From assembly GCF_013391475.1 (NCBI RefSeq), contig NZ_JACBAZ010000003.1:496001-560000 (forward strand): 64,000 nucleotides of DNA, written 5' to 3'. The position numbers and the translations under genes were made by a program. Positions within the stretch are counted from its first letter, which is position 1, and each line of letters begins with the position of its first letter. Below, piece after piece: positions 35,284 through 44,577 of this stretch. The notes beneath the pieces were generated by a model that was given only the letters and a program-made list of their open reading frames with translations, had not been told where the DNA came from and did no database searches. The DNA is from Oceaniferula marina (GTDB lineage Bacteria; Verrucomicrobiota; Verrucomicrobiia; Verrucomicrobiales; Akkermansiaceae).

Positions 35284-38244
35284 TCAATCGTTGGCATCCT
35301 TGAAAACATACCAGGTGTAACCCTTGGCCTTCACCTTGACCTTGACGGTAACTTCGTTGCGATCATTCAGGCTGTGCTGCTGCTTCTCAGCAGATTCTTG
35401 TTCCTGAATCATCGCCTCGCCTCGGATTCCTGTGTAATAAAGCGGAACCCGGATTTCCTGTTCCACATCGCGTTCCAGCGGATTATAAACCATCATCAAG
35501 CCCTTCTCTTCGAGCTTCGGGTTCACATGCAGGATGTAGTCCAGACTCCGTCCGTCGGGACGTTTCAGATGGAGAATATCAGAGGTGAGGATCGCACGGT
35601 GTCTTTTGAAAAACGCGACCATTTTTTTGAGCATCGCCAGCGTTTCAGGGGAATCATACAACTGGGGGCCCCGCATCATGCTGGTGACTCCGTAACCCAA
35701 GGTGCAAGCCAAGCGGTGTTCGTAGTCCGCAAGATTCTGTTTCAACGGTATCATGGCAGCCGCTTTTCCACCTCCCTTGTAATTGCTCAGCGGGACAAAG
35801 GTCCAACCCATGATATTATTGCGACTGTGCAAGGAGCTGTCATAGATCGTCCTCCGCGTCAGCAGGTGCTGCATTTCACGTGGTGCCGACCAGGAGGCTT
35901 CCCGGTAATTGTGCTGCACTTTGGACGCGCCATACATCACATACCAATCAGGAATTCTTAAGAAAATCCCCTGACCGTTCATCCAGCTGTAAAAATCCAG
36001 AATACGTTTGCGTTGCTGCCAGACGGAATCCTTGTAGCCTTTGTGGCCAGGGTGGTAATCAGCACCGCAGGGGTCGGTAGGGTAGGAACCATCATGAGTG
36101 AATAAGCCCATTCCGGTTTTCTGATAGAATGTCTTGATGTTCTTTAAATAATTCATCCCCCAGTTGCTCGCCAAACACGGGCAACGGCCGAAACGGCAAT
36201 GTGGGCCACTGGTCTTGCCTGTCGCGGGGTCAATGCAGGAATCCTTCCCTGCTCCTCGGGAGGCCAGCAGGTTGTATCCGCCGATCGTGATACCTTTCTG
36301 CTTGGCATAAGCTTCCAAGCGCTTGTATTTGGCAATATTAGCCGGACTGACATCCTCGCAATTGAAACCACTTCCAAACGACATCAACATCAGCTCGTAG
36401 CCCACATCCGCACATTGATCGATGCCTTTCTTGACGTGTTCCTCCTTGGAGCTGGTGATATCGTATTCCAGCGGGCATTCCGTGGTCCAAGGGGCTAGAT
36501 TCCGATACATCTGGGACTTTGCCAGTTGCTGGCGCTCCTGATCGTGGCTGTCAAAGGGAAGCTCCCAGATCCGGTGGGAAACAAAAACCTCGTCCGGGTC
36601 CAATGTTTCCTCCGGTCCTATGGGAGGTGAGCACTCCACCCTCACCAGCGCTTTGGAGGTAACCGCCGGCTGGCTTCGAAAGCTTGGGTCCCTCATCCAG
36701 TGCACCGCATAACTGCCCTCCGCCTGAGGGCCAGGAGACGCAGATTCTGCCGAGCCGTGGCGGAACAGGCCCGATTCGATGTAGAACCGCTTGGCGGGCT
36801 CCCAGCCCTGGCCTCCCGCTGTTGTGATGTTTTCGTTGTTGATCGCCAGCAACTCACTAACATAGCTGTTTAACACACAGGGTGTTTCACCGTGGTTTTG
36901 CACGCTGATCCATTTGCTCATTACGGGCAAGCCATCGTAGAGGTTATAGTGCACATTGATTTTCAGTTCCTTGAGATACCCCAATTGAGCCAAAGTTTCG
37001 TCGGTTTTTTTGCGTGCTCCGTATACCCGGAAGCTTTGAATTTTGCTGATCATTTTTTTGCCTGGCTTGTCCGCCTTGACCACACCTCCATGCATTCCGG
37101 TTTTGCCAACTCGAACCAAATCGGGAGCCCCGACAGGCAACTTGATTCGGGCTCCTACCTTTTTCCAATTTTTGTCATTCTGGCTGTAGAAACAAACAAG
37201 CTGCCCGCCATCAAGATAAGCGCGCAGAACAACAGGGGTGCTTGGATCAATGTCAGCGATCTTTTTGTATTTTCCTTTGCAGCCTGCATATAACACCCCT
37301 TTGGAAGGGTGACTGTAAATCTTTGCGGCCTCTTCTTTTTTGCCGGTTTTCTGCCAAATGAGAGCAATTCCGGGGCCTAGGCCATTCCCCGGGTTATGTC
37401 GGTTGACGGCCTTGCCGGATTGATCTGTGCCCGGGTCGATGCGGCATTCGACAAGCTTTACCCCTTCCGGCAAGGCGCGCTCGAGAAAGACTGACTCGTT
37501 CTCATATCCTGTGTACTCTCCGGCATAGCCTTCGTTGGTAAAGGTGCTATCCGAAAGTGAAGGGCTCATAACGGCTTTCCATCGAGTTTCCAGCACAGCA
37601 CCGGTAAATTCACAAGCATCCAAAATCTCAGCGCCAATGGATAAATCCTGGCTGAATGTTAGAACCTCTTGTAGCACCTCGTCATCGATGTGGTATTGGA
37701 AGCGAATTTCACGTCCTTTTGGAGGCCAATCCTTATGCTCCGCCATCCATTGCGGATTAGCCTTCCAAGCAATGTGTGCCTGGATGGGGCCCTGATGAAC
37801 GGACTCCAGTTTGCATGCCCCTTTGAGAGCTTTCATCTTCGGCAGGTCTTTTTCGAGAATGAAGCCTTTTTGACTGGCTGGCTCCAGGCCGCCGACGTTC
37901 ATCGTCAGGCCGTTGATGGTGATGCGGGCCTCCGGTTCGGTGCTGCGGAGGAACTCCTCACCGCTCCAAAGGTTCTTAAAACTGATGCAGGCCGTATTGG
38001 GCTCAATCTGAAAACTCCGGCTGATCAGGCCATTGGAGAGAACCAGACCGCCACTCCGGGACTGGTATAAGCCAGCCTTGGCATGACGGTTATCAATCAA
38101 CCAGTCAGATTTGAGTGCCACCTTCTGTTCATCGAATAAAGGCAATACCGTGGGGTCCACCGCCTTGTCCTCCGCCGCAAACATCAATTGCCCCGCCCCT
38201 AAAACCGCGTAGAGCAGTAAGGCTGTTTTGTTTATCGTTTTCAT
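35284..38244 (-). CDS. Secreted putative glycoside hydrolase of unassigned family
   Basis: A large exported protein (about 986 residues, signal peptide ending near MFAAE). The N-terminal part is beta-sandwich-like (GGLVLSNGLISRSFQIEPNTACISF), as in GH36-type enzymes. A concanavalin-like insert at about 320-400 follows (VVLRAYLDGGQLVCFYSQND). Then comes a TIM-barrel-like region with LMLMSFGSGFNCEDVSP, GITIGGYNLLASRG and GMGLFTHDGSYPTDPCG, where the Asp of THDG is a candidate nucleophile, and a C-terminal beta domain. The overall plan resembles clan GH-D alpha-galactosidase relatives, but I cannot name a family. It heads the cluster with the beta-helix protein, XylR-like regulator and sulfatase, so sulfated polysaccharide is the likely substrate. 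Confidence 0.7.
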   Translation of the reverse strand: MKTINKTALLLYAVLGAGQLMFAAEDKAVDPTVLPLFDEQKVALKSDWLIDNRHAKAGLYQSRSGGLVLSNGLISRSFQIEPNTACISFKNLWSGEEFLRSTEPEARITINGLTMNVGGLEPASQKGFILEKDLPKMKALKGACKLESVHQGPIQAHIAWKANPQWMAEHKDWPPKGREIRFQYHIDDEVLQEVLTFSQDLSIGAEILDACEFTGAVLETRWKAVMSPSLSDSTFTNEGYAGEYTGYENESVFLERALPEGVKLVECRIDPGTDQSGKAVNRHNPGNGLGPGIALIWQKTGKKEEAAKIYSHPSKGVLYAGCKGKYKKIADIDPSTPVVLRAYLDGGQLVCFYSQNDKNWKKVGARIKLPVGAPDLVRVGKTGMHGGVVKADKPGKKMISKIQSFRVYGARKKTDETLAQLGYLKELKINVHYNLYDGLPVMSKWISVQNHGETPCVLNSYVSELLAINNENITTAGGQGWEPAKRFYIESGLFRHGSAESASPGPQAEGSYAVHWMRDPSFRSQPAVTSKALVRVECSPPIGPEETLDPDEVFVSHRIWELPFDSHDQERQQLAKSQMYRNLAPWTTECPLEYDITSSKEEHVKKGIDQCADVGYELMLMSFGSGFNCEDVSPANIAKYKRLEAYAKQKGITIGGYNLLASRGAGKDSCIDPATGKTSGPHCRFGRCPCLASNWGMNYLKNIKTFYQKTGMGLFTHDGSYPTDPCGADYHPGHKGYKDSVWQQRKRILDFYSWMNGQGIFLRIPDWYVMYGASKVQHNYREASWSAPREMQHLLTRRTIYDSSLHSRNNIMGWTFVPLSNYKGGGKAAAMIPLKQNLADYEHRLACTLGYGVTSMMRGPQLYDSPETLAMLKKMVAFFKRHRAILTSDILHLKRPDGRSLDYILHVNPKLEEKGLMMVYNPLERDVEQEIRVPLYYTGIRGEAMIQEQESAEKQQHSLNDRNEVTVKVKVKAKGYTWYVFKDAND

Positions 38245-38510
38245 TACCATTTTGTTACACGCACATGAATTCGCATTAAACGAATAATGCGGTAACCATC
38301 ATACGCGCTACCATACAAGTTTTAGCCTGGTGTTCATTATGAAAAAGCGACAGAGACTTGCGATTCTACGCACCTCTGGTCGCACAAAAAAATGAAGCCT
38401 TATGACATACCTCAACATGTCTCATCCCTGAAAATACCAAGACGCAACCCACCATACTCTCAAAACACAGCCCATTTGACTTGGCCATCAATCCACCTTA
38501 TGGGTTCAGA

Positions 38511-39950
38511 ATGAAAAAACTCCTCTTGGGCTGCACCATGCTGCTGGCAACGCTTTCGCCAAAGAGCAGTGCAGCAGAGCAAGTGCTCACACTTGGCGAC
38601 TCACTCACCTTCGCCTATGAAGCCGAATTCGGTTTTCGTATCTCCGTTCCCTTTCTAGGAACCTACGGAGATAATTTCGACTCCAGCGTCCAAAACTGGG
38701 TGGAAATTCTCCACTCCCCCGACTACCGCAACGCCTACTTTGATCAAGGCGAGCGAGACGACATCACTCTCAACCTTCTGTTCAGTTCGACCAATCTGTT
38801 TTTTAGAAGGGAATACAACTGGGCGGTCCCCGGGATGAAAATCGACCAATTGCGGCGCTACCTCAACCAGGAAGTCAGCCTCCGCGATATCCTTGCCGAA
38901 TCTCCGGAATTTGCCGACTTACTTACCGCTCTCGACTTATCCAACTACAAAGATGCGGATTTCGACGTCATCGATCTGGCCGAACAAGTGGAAAACTCGG
39001 CTGAGCGTCTGGTCCTCTTCATTGGTGGGAATGATATCAACCAAGTTTATGGAGACATCTACCTCAACAATGCTCCCGGTACCTTTGTCCAGGATTATAT
39101 CGATGATGCAACCGCCATCATCGATTGGATCCAAACCATCAACCCGGACCTGCCGATCGTAGTCGTCAATGTCCCCCACGTCGGTATCACCCCCGATGTT
39201 CAGGCAAGCTATCCAAGCGATCCCATCAAAACCGAGCATGTCACCCAGGTTCTGATCAATCTGAACCAACAACTGGAACAACTCTGCCAACTCAAAGACA
39301 TCGCTTATGCCGATATCTTCAGCATCACCCTGCCTCTCTTAACAAACGACAAGCTCTGCATTCACGGAATCACCTTCTCTAATTCGGGAAGCACCACCGG
39401 CGAACTTTCCCACGTCTGGCTCAACGGCCCGCTCAGTGCCAATTTTCACCCCAACACCAATGCCCACACCCTGATCGCCAATCAAATCATCCACGCATTC
39501 AACCGGCATTACCAATCCGGCATTCCCCCACTGACCGCGACCGAAATGCTCGTCGGGCTGCTCAACCATTCAGCAGCCGATATCGATATGCCTTTTGATG
39601 CCTGGATGAACGGTTTTGGCTTAAACGGGCACCCGGCCAGTGATGACTCCGATCACGACGGCCTCAATGCCGGCACCGAATTCGCCCTCGGCCTGAACCC
39701 AACCTTCAAAGACTCGGAATTTTATACTCAGTCGATAGCTGGATCTACCGAAACCCCAAGCTGGCAACTCGCCTACCCCGTACGCCTGCCCTCATCATCC
39801 CACTACACCTTGACACCGAAAACGTCATCCGACCTCATCCACTTCACTCCATTAAGCCCATCCACAGGAAGCGACGGGATCACCCGAGCCAGCCACCCGA
39901 TCCTTACAGGCAAGGCATACCTCCGACTTGAAACCATCATCACCCCATAG
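38511..39950 (+). CDS. Secreted SGNH/GDSL hydrolase
   Basis: The ATG at 38511 begins a signal peptide (cleavage near SSAAE). Directly after it LTLGDSLTFAYE is the GDSL block I with the nucleophile Ser. FIGGNDIN gives block III (Gly/Asn oxyanion residues), and NFHPNTNAH holds the catalytic Asp/His type block V. The SGNH fold spans about 24-340. The rest has a calcium-binding thrombospondin-3-like turn (SDDSDHDGLNAGTEFALGLNP) and a C-terminal beta domain. Esterase or lipase activity on acetylated glycan is possible. Convergent with PPK2, with only 3 bases between stops. Confidence 0.88.
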   Translation: MKKLLLGCTMLLATLSPKSSAAEQVLTLGDSLTFAYEAEFGFRISVPFLGTYGDNFDSSVQNWVEILHSPDYRNAYFDQGERDDITLNLLFSSTNLFFRREYNWAVPGMKIDQLRRYLNQEVSLRDILAESPEFADLLTALDLSNYKDADFDVIDLAEQVENSAERLVLFIGGNDINQVYGDIYLNNAPGTFVQDYIDDATAIIDWIQTINPDLPIVVVNVPHVGITPDVQASYPSDPIKTEHVTQVLINLNQQLEQLCQLKDIAYADIFSITLPLLTNDKLCIHGITFSNSGSTTGELSHVWLNGPLSANFHPNTNAHTLIANQIIHAFNRHYQSGIPPLTATEMLVGLLNHSAADIDMPFDAWMNGFGLNGHPASDDSDHDGLNAGTEFALGLNPTFKDSEFYTQSIAGSTETPSWQLAYPVRLPSSSHYTLTPKTSSDLIHFTPLSPSTGSDGITRASHPILTGKAYLRLETIITP

Positions 39951-39953
39951 CTG

Positions 39954-40913
39954 TCAGTAACGCTCCGGTATCCACTTCTTTCCGGCCAACGCAGCAACAT
40001 CATCATAGGCATCCGACTCATCCCGCTCCGGTAAATCCACCTGGGGATCAGGCAATACCTCGTATGGAATGGTATCCAACAAGTGAGCCATACAATTCAG
40101 TCGGGCCCGCTTTTTATCATTCGAGTCCACAATGTGCCACGGCGCCCATTTGGTGTCCGTCACTTCTAACATCGCATCCCGGGCCCGGGAATAATCAAAC
40201 CACTTGCTCCGAGCGGTCAGATCCATCGGACTGAGTTTCCACTGCCGCTTTTTATCCCTGATGCGTTGTTTAAAACGGGCCTCCTGGTTCTCATTACTCA
40301 CCGTCAGCCAGTACTTCACCAAAATCGTGCCACCCTCAACCAGCCAACGCTCAAAGCCGGCACAGTTCTTCTTAAACTGTTCATATTCATCATCCGAACA
40401 AAACCCCATGACCTTCTCCACCCCCAGACGGTTATACCAACTCCGGTCAAACAAAACAATTTCTCCAGCCGTCGGCAACTTGCTGATATAACGCTGCAAG
40501 TACATCTCACCCTCCTCCCGGTCATTCGGAGCAGGTAAGGCCTCGACCCGAAACACGCGCGGACTGACGCGCTCCCGGATCCGCTTGATGATGCCTCCCT
40601 TTCCTGCGGCATCCCTCCCCTCAAACACGATGACCACCCGTAAGCCCTTGTGCTTCACCCAATCCTGCAAATGCACGAGCTCCGTCTGCAGACGCTCCAG
40701 CTCCGCCTCATAATACCGGTTCCTCAACTTTCCCTTTTTGTTAACCGGCCCTTTGTCCTTTTTCGTTTGCTTGCTCATCAGTTCATTCTCCAGATTCATT
40801 CTCAGATCATTCAAAATCCTATCGGCCAACCTAGCCCCCATCTCACGACCTTGCAAGAACTTCGTCAAATCGACCCCATACATGCTCAACACTTGCTTTC
40901 CACCACCATCCAT
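39954..40913 (-). CDS. ppk2: Polyphosphate kinase 2
   Basis: PPK2 transfers phosphate between inorganic polyphosphate and nucleoside diphosphates. The Walker A segment VFEGRDAAGKGGIIKR (about 97-110), the lid RERVSPRVFRVEALPAP, the Walker B IVLFDRSWYNR and the SPMDLTARSKWFDYSRARD segment are all present. This fits a single-domain, class I-like enzyme of about 300 residues. There are later possible ATG starts (for example MSKQTKKDKG). Cytosolic. It is divergent from the RelE-like gene, with about 15 bases between starts. Confidence 0.92.
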   Translation of the reverse strand: MDGGGKQVLSMYGVDLTKFLQGREMGARLADRILNDLRMNLENELMSKQTKKDKGPVNKKGKLRNRYYEAELERLQTELVHLQDWVKHKGLRVVIVFEGRDAAGKGGIIKRIRERVSPRVFRVEALPAPNDREEGEMYLQRYISKLPTAGEIVLFDRSWYNRLGVEKVMGFCSDDEYEQFKKNCAGFERWLVEGGTILVKYWLTVSNENQEARFKQRIRDKKRQWKLSPMDLTARSKWFDYSRARDAMLEVTDTKWAPWHIVDSNDKKRARLNCMAHLLDTIPYEVLPDPQVDLPERDESDAYDDVAALAGKKWIPERY

Positions 40914-40927
40914 GGTTCACTTATCCC

Positions 40928-41290
40928 GTGCTACAAATTGTCTTCAACGAAATCAGCGCCTCCGAGATCTCTCGGATGGACACGCTCGACCAACTCGAAT
41001 TACTCGATGCCTTTAAAGTCACCGAGGCCGATTTAACCGACCTCGATGGAGACAGGTTTGGTAAAATCATGCGCGACGGAAAAACCCTCTACCGCTTCCG
41101 CACCGATGATTGCCGAATCTATTTTGAAGTCGCTGACAATTCCGTGGTCGTCCACCGGGTACTCCACAAAAATTCCTTTTCCGACTTCCTGTTCCGCTCG
41201 CAAATGCCACTCGCCGAAGACGAAGAACTCTCGAAATCGAAACATTTCTGGAACCTGATCGACGAAGGCCGCAAAGCCCGACGGATGTAA
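40928..41290 (+). CDS. RelE/ParE-like protein without obvious antitoxin
   Basis: The 120-residue frame begins at a GTG (40928). An ATG at 40976 would give a 104-residue version. The middle reads YRFRTDDCRIYFEVADNSVVVHRVLHKNSF, the beta-hairpin of the RelE-type fold (YRxRxGxYRIxFE), with the C-terminal helix FLFRSQMPLAEDEE. No small antitoxin gene is next to it: PPK2 lies on one side and the TPR protein on the other. It may be a solitary housekeeping relative rather than a toxin. Confidence 0.65.
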   Translation: MLQIVFNEISASEISRMDTLDQLELLDAFKVTEADLTDLDGDRFGKIMRDGKTLYRFRTDDCRIYFEVADNSVVVHRVLHKNSFSDFLFRSQMPLAEDEELSKSKHFWNLIDEGRKARRM

Positions 41291-41385
41291 GCAGATCCGC
41301 GCATCACGGGCATGAAATCATGCTGCCCCGCTCACCACTTTCGTTCTTTTCATCATAAGGACAATGTGATAGATCTTCTATCGTC

Positions 41386-41994
41386 ATGACCAAGAAGATT
41401 CTCCACGTTATCGTCTTTCTCGCTGTTGCCGCTATTGTCTCCTCAGCTTTTCTCGGTGAAGGGGATGATGACGTCAAAGCCATGGGCCAACTTCCCGCCT
41501 TGATGTTGGCCGCTGTCTATCTCGGCGTGATGTTTGTCACTTACATCCTGCCTGCCCTTACCGACCGTGCCACCACCGCAGTGCTCGACTCCGGTGAAAT
41601 CGTCGAAAAAGACCCACTGCATGACGCTCGGGCCGCCTACGCTCGCGGCGACTACGAAGAAGCGATGGAAGTCTACCGCAGCGTCACCAGTGACGACCCC
41701 TATAATCGCTTACCATGGGTCGAAATCGCAAAGATCCAACATGACAACTTGGAAGACCCCGATGCATCCATCGAAACGCTTCGCGAAGCCCTCGAAAGCC
41801 ACGAATGGCCAGTCAATGACGCCGCTTACTTCATGGGACGCCTCTCGGAAATCTATCTCGAGGACAAAAACGATCAGGAAGCCTGTATCACCATCCTCAA
41901 TCAGATGATCGAGCTGTTCCCGGAAACCCGCCACTCAGCCAACGCCACGCATAAGCTCAACGAAATTATGCGCGCCAACGAGGCTCAGGCCTAA
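41386..41994 (+). CDS. TPR-domain membrane protein
   Basis: Two N-terminal TM helices (about 5-23 and 36-57) precede a soluble part with three tetratricopeptide-like repeats (DPLHDARAAYARGDYEEAMEVYRS; WVEIAKIQHDNLEDPDASIETLREAL; QEACITILNQMIELFPETRHSANA). The repeats probably bind partner proteins on the cytosolic face. No specific family recognised. Expressed alone or with the downstream ComEC gene (gap about 47 bases). Confidence 0.75.
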   Translation: MTKKILHVIVFLAVAAIVSSAFLGEGDDDVKAMGQLPALMLAAVYLGVMFVTYILPALTDRATTAVLDSGEIVEKDPLHDARAAYARGDYEEAMEVYRSVTSDDPYNRLPWVEIAKIQHDNLEDPDASIETLREALESHEWPVNDAAYFMGRLSEIYLEDKNDQEACITILNQMIELFPETRHSANATHKLNEIMRANEAQA

Positions 41995-42041
41995 CACGCC
42001 ACCGCACAAGCATCAACCGGCAGCCCCCACCCCCACTGCTT

Positions 42042-44417
42042 GTGCCGTCTCCAAATTCTTCTCCCAAAAGAACTCCGGCTCAATTTCTAACAAAATTTCC
42101 GCTGTGGCCGCTCATCCTTGGCACCCTCCTTGGTGTTCTGATCGCCGACCACTGCGGGCTACACTTCGAATCAAGCTTCGGCCTAACCCCTCCGCTTCTT
42201 GACTCCTGGTTCTGGCTCATTGAAACCACGGCGCTTGCTGCGCTCGCCCTGATCGTCCGCAAGCCTGCCGTCACCCTGCTATCACTCGGTATCATTTTTG
42301 GCCACCTCAGCCACGGTTTAACCATCGAGCGACAACAGGAAGGACGACAATACGTAACAGCAACGCCCGATCGCAGCGTAACCATCCATGCCGTCATCCT
42401 CGATACCGGTCGATCCGAAAAAGGCCCCTACCTCGCCAAGGTCATCACCTCCGACCAATCAGGAGTTAAAACATCGAGCGTATTACCGGCAGGGTTACGC
42501 ATTGTCTTGATTACAAGCAAGGATCAGACATCACCACTCCAGATCGGCGACCTGGTCCACGTCCAAGGATCACTCAGCCCAATCCCTCCTCCACGCAATC
42601 CACACGGGTTCGATCTTGCGCGTTGGCGCCACCGTCAAGGAGCCAACCTTCAACTCGTCGCAGACCACCCTGTCCAGGCGGTCGGGATCAACACCCTGCG
42701 GATCCCCCTCAGAACCATGGCCAAATGGCGCAACACCCTGCGCAAAAATATGACCCGTGGCCTCGAACCTGAATCCGAAGACGCCCAACTCATCCGTGCC
42801 GTCGTGCTCGGAGAACGGCCACCCCAGCCTTCGACCATGATCGATGATTTTCGCAACAGCGGCACCCTGCATGTGTTTGCCGTCAGCGGCCTTCACGTCG
42901 GGATGGTGGGTCTGCTGATAGGTTTTGTCCTGTCACTGCTCCGTGCACCCCGCTGGATGATCATCACCCTCACTATCCTTGGCATGGCCCTCTATGCCGG
43001 TATCACCGGTGGCAGGCCTCCCGCTGTTCGAGCTGTGATCATGGCCAGCGTTTTTCTCTCAGGATTTTTGGTCAAACGCCACCCAGTGCTGATCAACAGC
43101 CTGGCTGCCAGCGCCGTGCTTGTCCTTCTGTGGGACGGCCACCAGCTTTTCACCCCCGGCTTTCAACTCTCCTACGGCGTGCTGCTCGCCATCGCCCTGT
43201 TCACCCGCTTTTGGACCCAACGCCTTCACCGCATCGGGCAGCTTGATCCCTTCATGCCCCGCCTGCTGCTGAGCCACTGGCAAGAACGCCGCCTCGTAAT
43301 TCGTGAACACTTGCAAGGGTCTCTCTCGGTTTCCTGTGCTGCCTGGATGGGATCCAGCCCCCTGATCTGGATTCACTTCGGCATCATCACACCCATCTCC
43401 ATCCTTGCCAGCATCCCCCTGATGCTTATGATTTTCGGCGTGCTCGCCCTGGCCATGGCATCGATCAGCCTCGGCTCCCTCTCTTCCAAAGGTGGAGAAA
43501 AAATCAACCAACTCAACGCCCTGCTTGCCCGGGTCACCCGAAACACCGCCGCAGGTTTTGCCACTGTCCCCGGAAGCCACTTCCACAAGACACGCAAAAG
43601 ACCCGAACATGGACAGGTGATCATCTTCGACCTTCCCAAAGGAGGCGGGGCCCAGTTCCTCGACTTCGGTGGCGGCATCCTCTACGACAGCGGCAGCCCA
43701 CGGAATTTCCGCTTCCACGTTCAACCTACCTTGACCCACCTTCGAGCCAGACCCGACTCCCTGATCATCAGTCATGCCGATTCCAGCCACTGCGGAGCCA
43801 TGTACCAGTGCCTCTCGCTCTACCAACCCAAACAAGCCATCATTCCCCGCCCCGATCAACGAAGCCCGAGCTACCGCCAATTCATCCGCTCAGTCGACCA
43901 ATACGGCTGCCGAACGATCACGCCCCAACCCGGACAATGCTTCCTTCTTTCATCCGAGCCATCCAAGCCACTGGGGACTTTCCTGGAAATCCTTCACGCA
44001 CCCGCCAACCTCAAGGGACGTGGTCGAGCCGATGACACCGGACTCGTCACTCGTCTCCACTGGCGGGGGTGGACGATTCTTTTTACCTCCGACGCCGGAT
44101 GGATCACAGAAAACCGACTACTCCAATCCGGGCTTAATCTGCAAGCCGACGTTCTCGTCATGGGCCGCAATGCCAACGATTACACCGGCCAGCTCCACTT
44201 CATTGATGCCGTCTCACCCCAAGCGATCATTTCCAGCCATGCACCCTTCCCAGAAGCCGAACGCATCCCCAACACATGGGCTGCCTCAATCCGCCAACGC
44301 GGGATCCACCTCATCGACCAACAACAATCAGGAGCCGTCACCCTGACCATGGAAAAGGATCAGCTAAAACTGAGCCCGACATTACCCGATCGTCCAACTC
44401 TCATACTCACGCGGTGA
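42042..44417 (+). CDS. comEC: ComEC/Rec2 family DNA uptake channel protein
   Basis: Inner-membrane channel of natural transformation. Starts at a GTG. The N-terminal TMs and an OB-like DUF4131 domain with PPRNPHGFDLARWRHRQGA come first. The competence domain follows with NSGTLHVFAVSGLHVGM, TGGRPPAVRAVIMAS and TPGFQLSYG in a bundle of TM helices. The C-terminal part is metallo-beta-lactamase-like, with SHADSSHCGAM in place of the usual HxDxDH; the pattern keeps His, Asp and His. The last 4 bases overlap the possible GTG start of the next gene. A working copy suggests, but does not prove, competence. Confidence 0.9.
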   Translation: MPSPNSSPKRTPAQFLTKFPLWPLILGTLLGVLIADHCGLHFESSFGLTPPLLDSWFWLIETTALAALALIVRKPAVTLLSLGIIFGHLSHGLTIERQQEGRQYVTATPDRSVTIHAVILDTGRSEKGPYLAKVITSDQSGVKTSSVLPAGLRIVLITSKDQTSPLQIGDLVHVQGSLSPIPPPRNPHGFDLARWRHRQGANLQLVADHPVQAVGINTLRIPLRTMAKWRNTLRKNMTRGLEPESEDAQLIRAVVLGERPPQPSTMIDDFRNSGTLHVFAVSGLHVGMVGLLIGFVLSLLRAPRWMIITLTILGMALYAGITGGRPPAVRAVIMASVFLSGFLVKRHPVLINSLAASAVLVLLWDGHQLFTPGFQLSYGVLLAIALFTRFWTQRLHRIGQLDPFMPRLLLSHWQERRLVIREHLQGSLSVSCAAWMGSSPLIWIHFGIITPISILASIPLMLMIFGVLALAMASISLGSLSSKGGEKINQLNALLARVTRNTAAGFATVPGSHFHKTRKRPEHGQVIIFDLPKGGGAQFLDFGGGILYDSGSPRNFRFHVQPTLTHLRARPDSLIISHADSSHCGAMYQCLSLYQPKQAIIPRPDQRSPSYRQFIRSVDQYGCRTITPQPGQCFLLSSEPSKPLGTFLEILHAPANLKGRGRADDTGLVTRLHWRGWTILFTSDAGWITENRLLQSGLNLQADVLVMGRNANDYTGQLHFIDAVSPQAIISSHAPFPEAERIPNTWAASIRQRGIHLIDQQQSGAVTLTMEKDQLKLSPTLPDRPTLILTR

Positions 44418-44577
44418 ATTCATTGGACAAAACCACCGCCAGACCTCAATTTTCAGCGCGAAGAACAACCACCCTCACGCCATCGTCCGAAAAAATTTCA
44501 GCCTGCTACTCGCTCTGCGCTACCTCAACCCGCTGCGCACCCACGTTTCTGTCATCACCCTGATCTCGCTGGCAGGG

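Noticed and set aside
34885-35961. Long open frame on the plus strand (358 codons) through copy B
   Set aside because: It is antisense to the beta-helix and hydrolase genes. It is open because the palindromic element lacks stops on both strands. No start signal or family is visible.
44276-44563. 95-codon frame overlapping the ComEC end
   Set aside because: No protein-like features; it matters only as a possible frameshifted start for the LolC/E-like permease.
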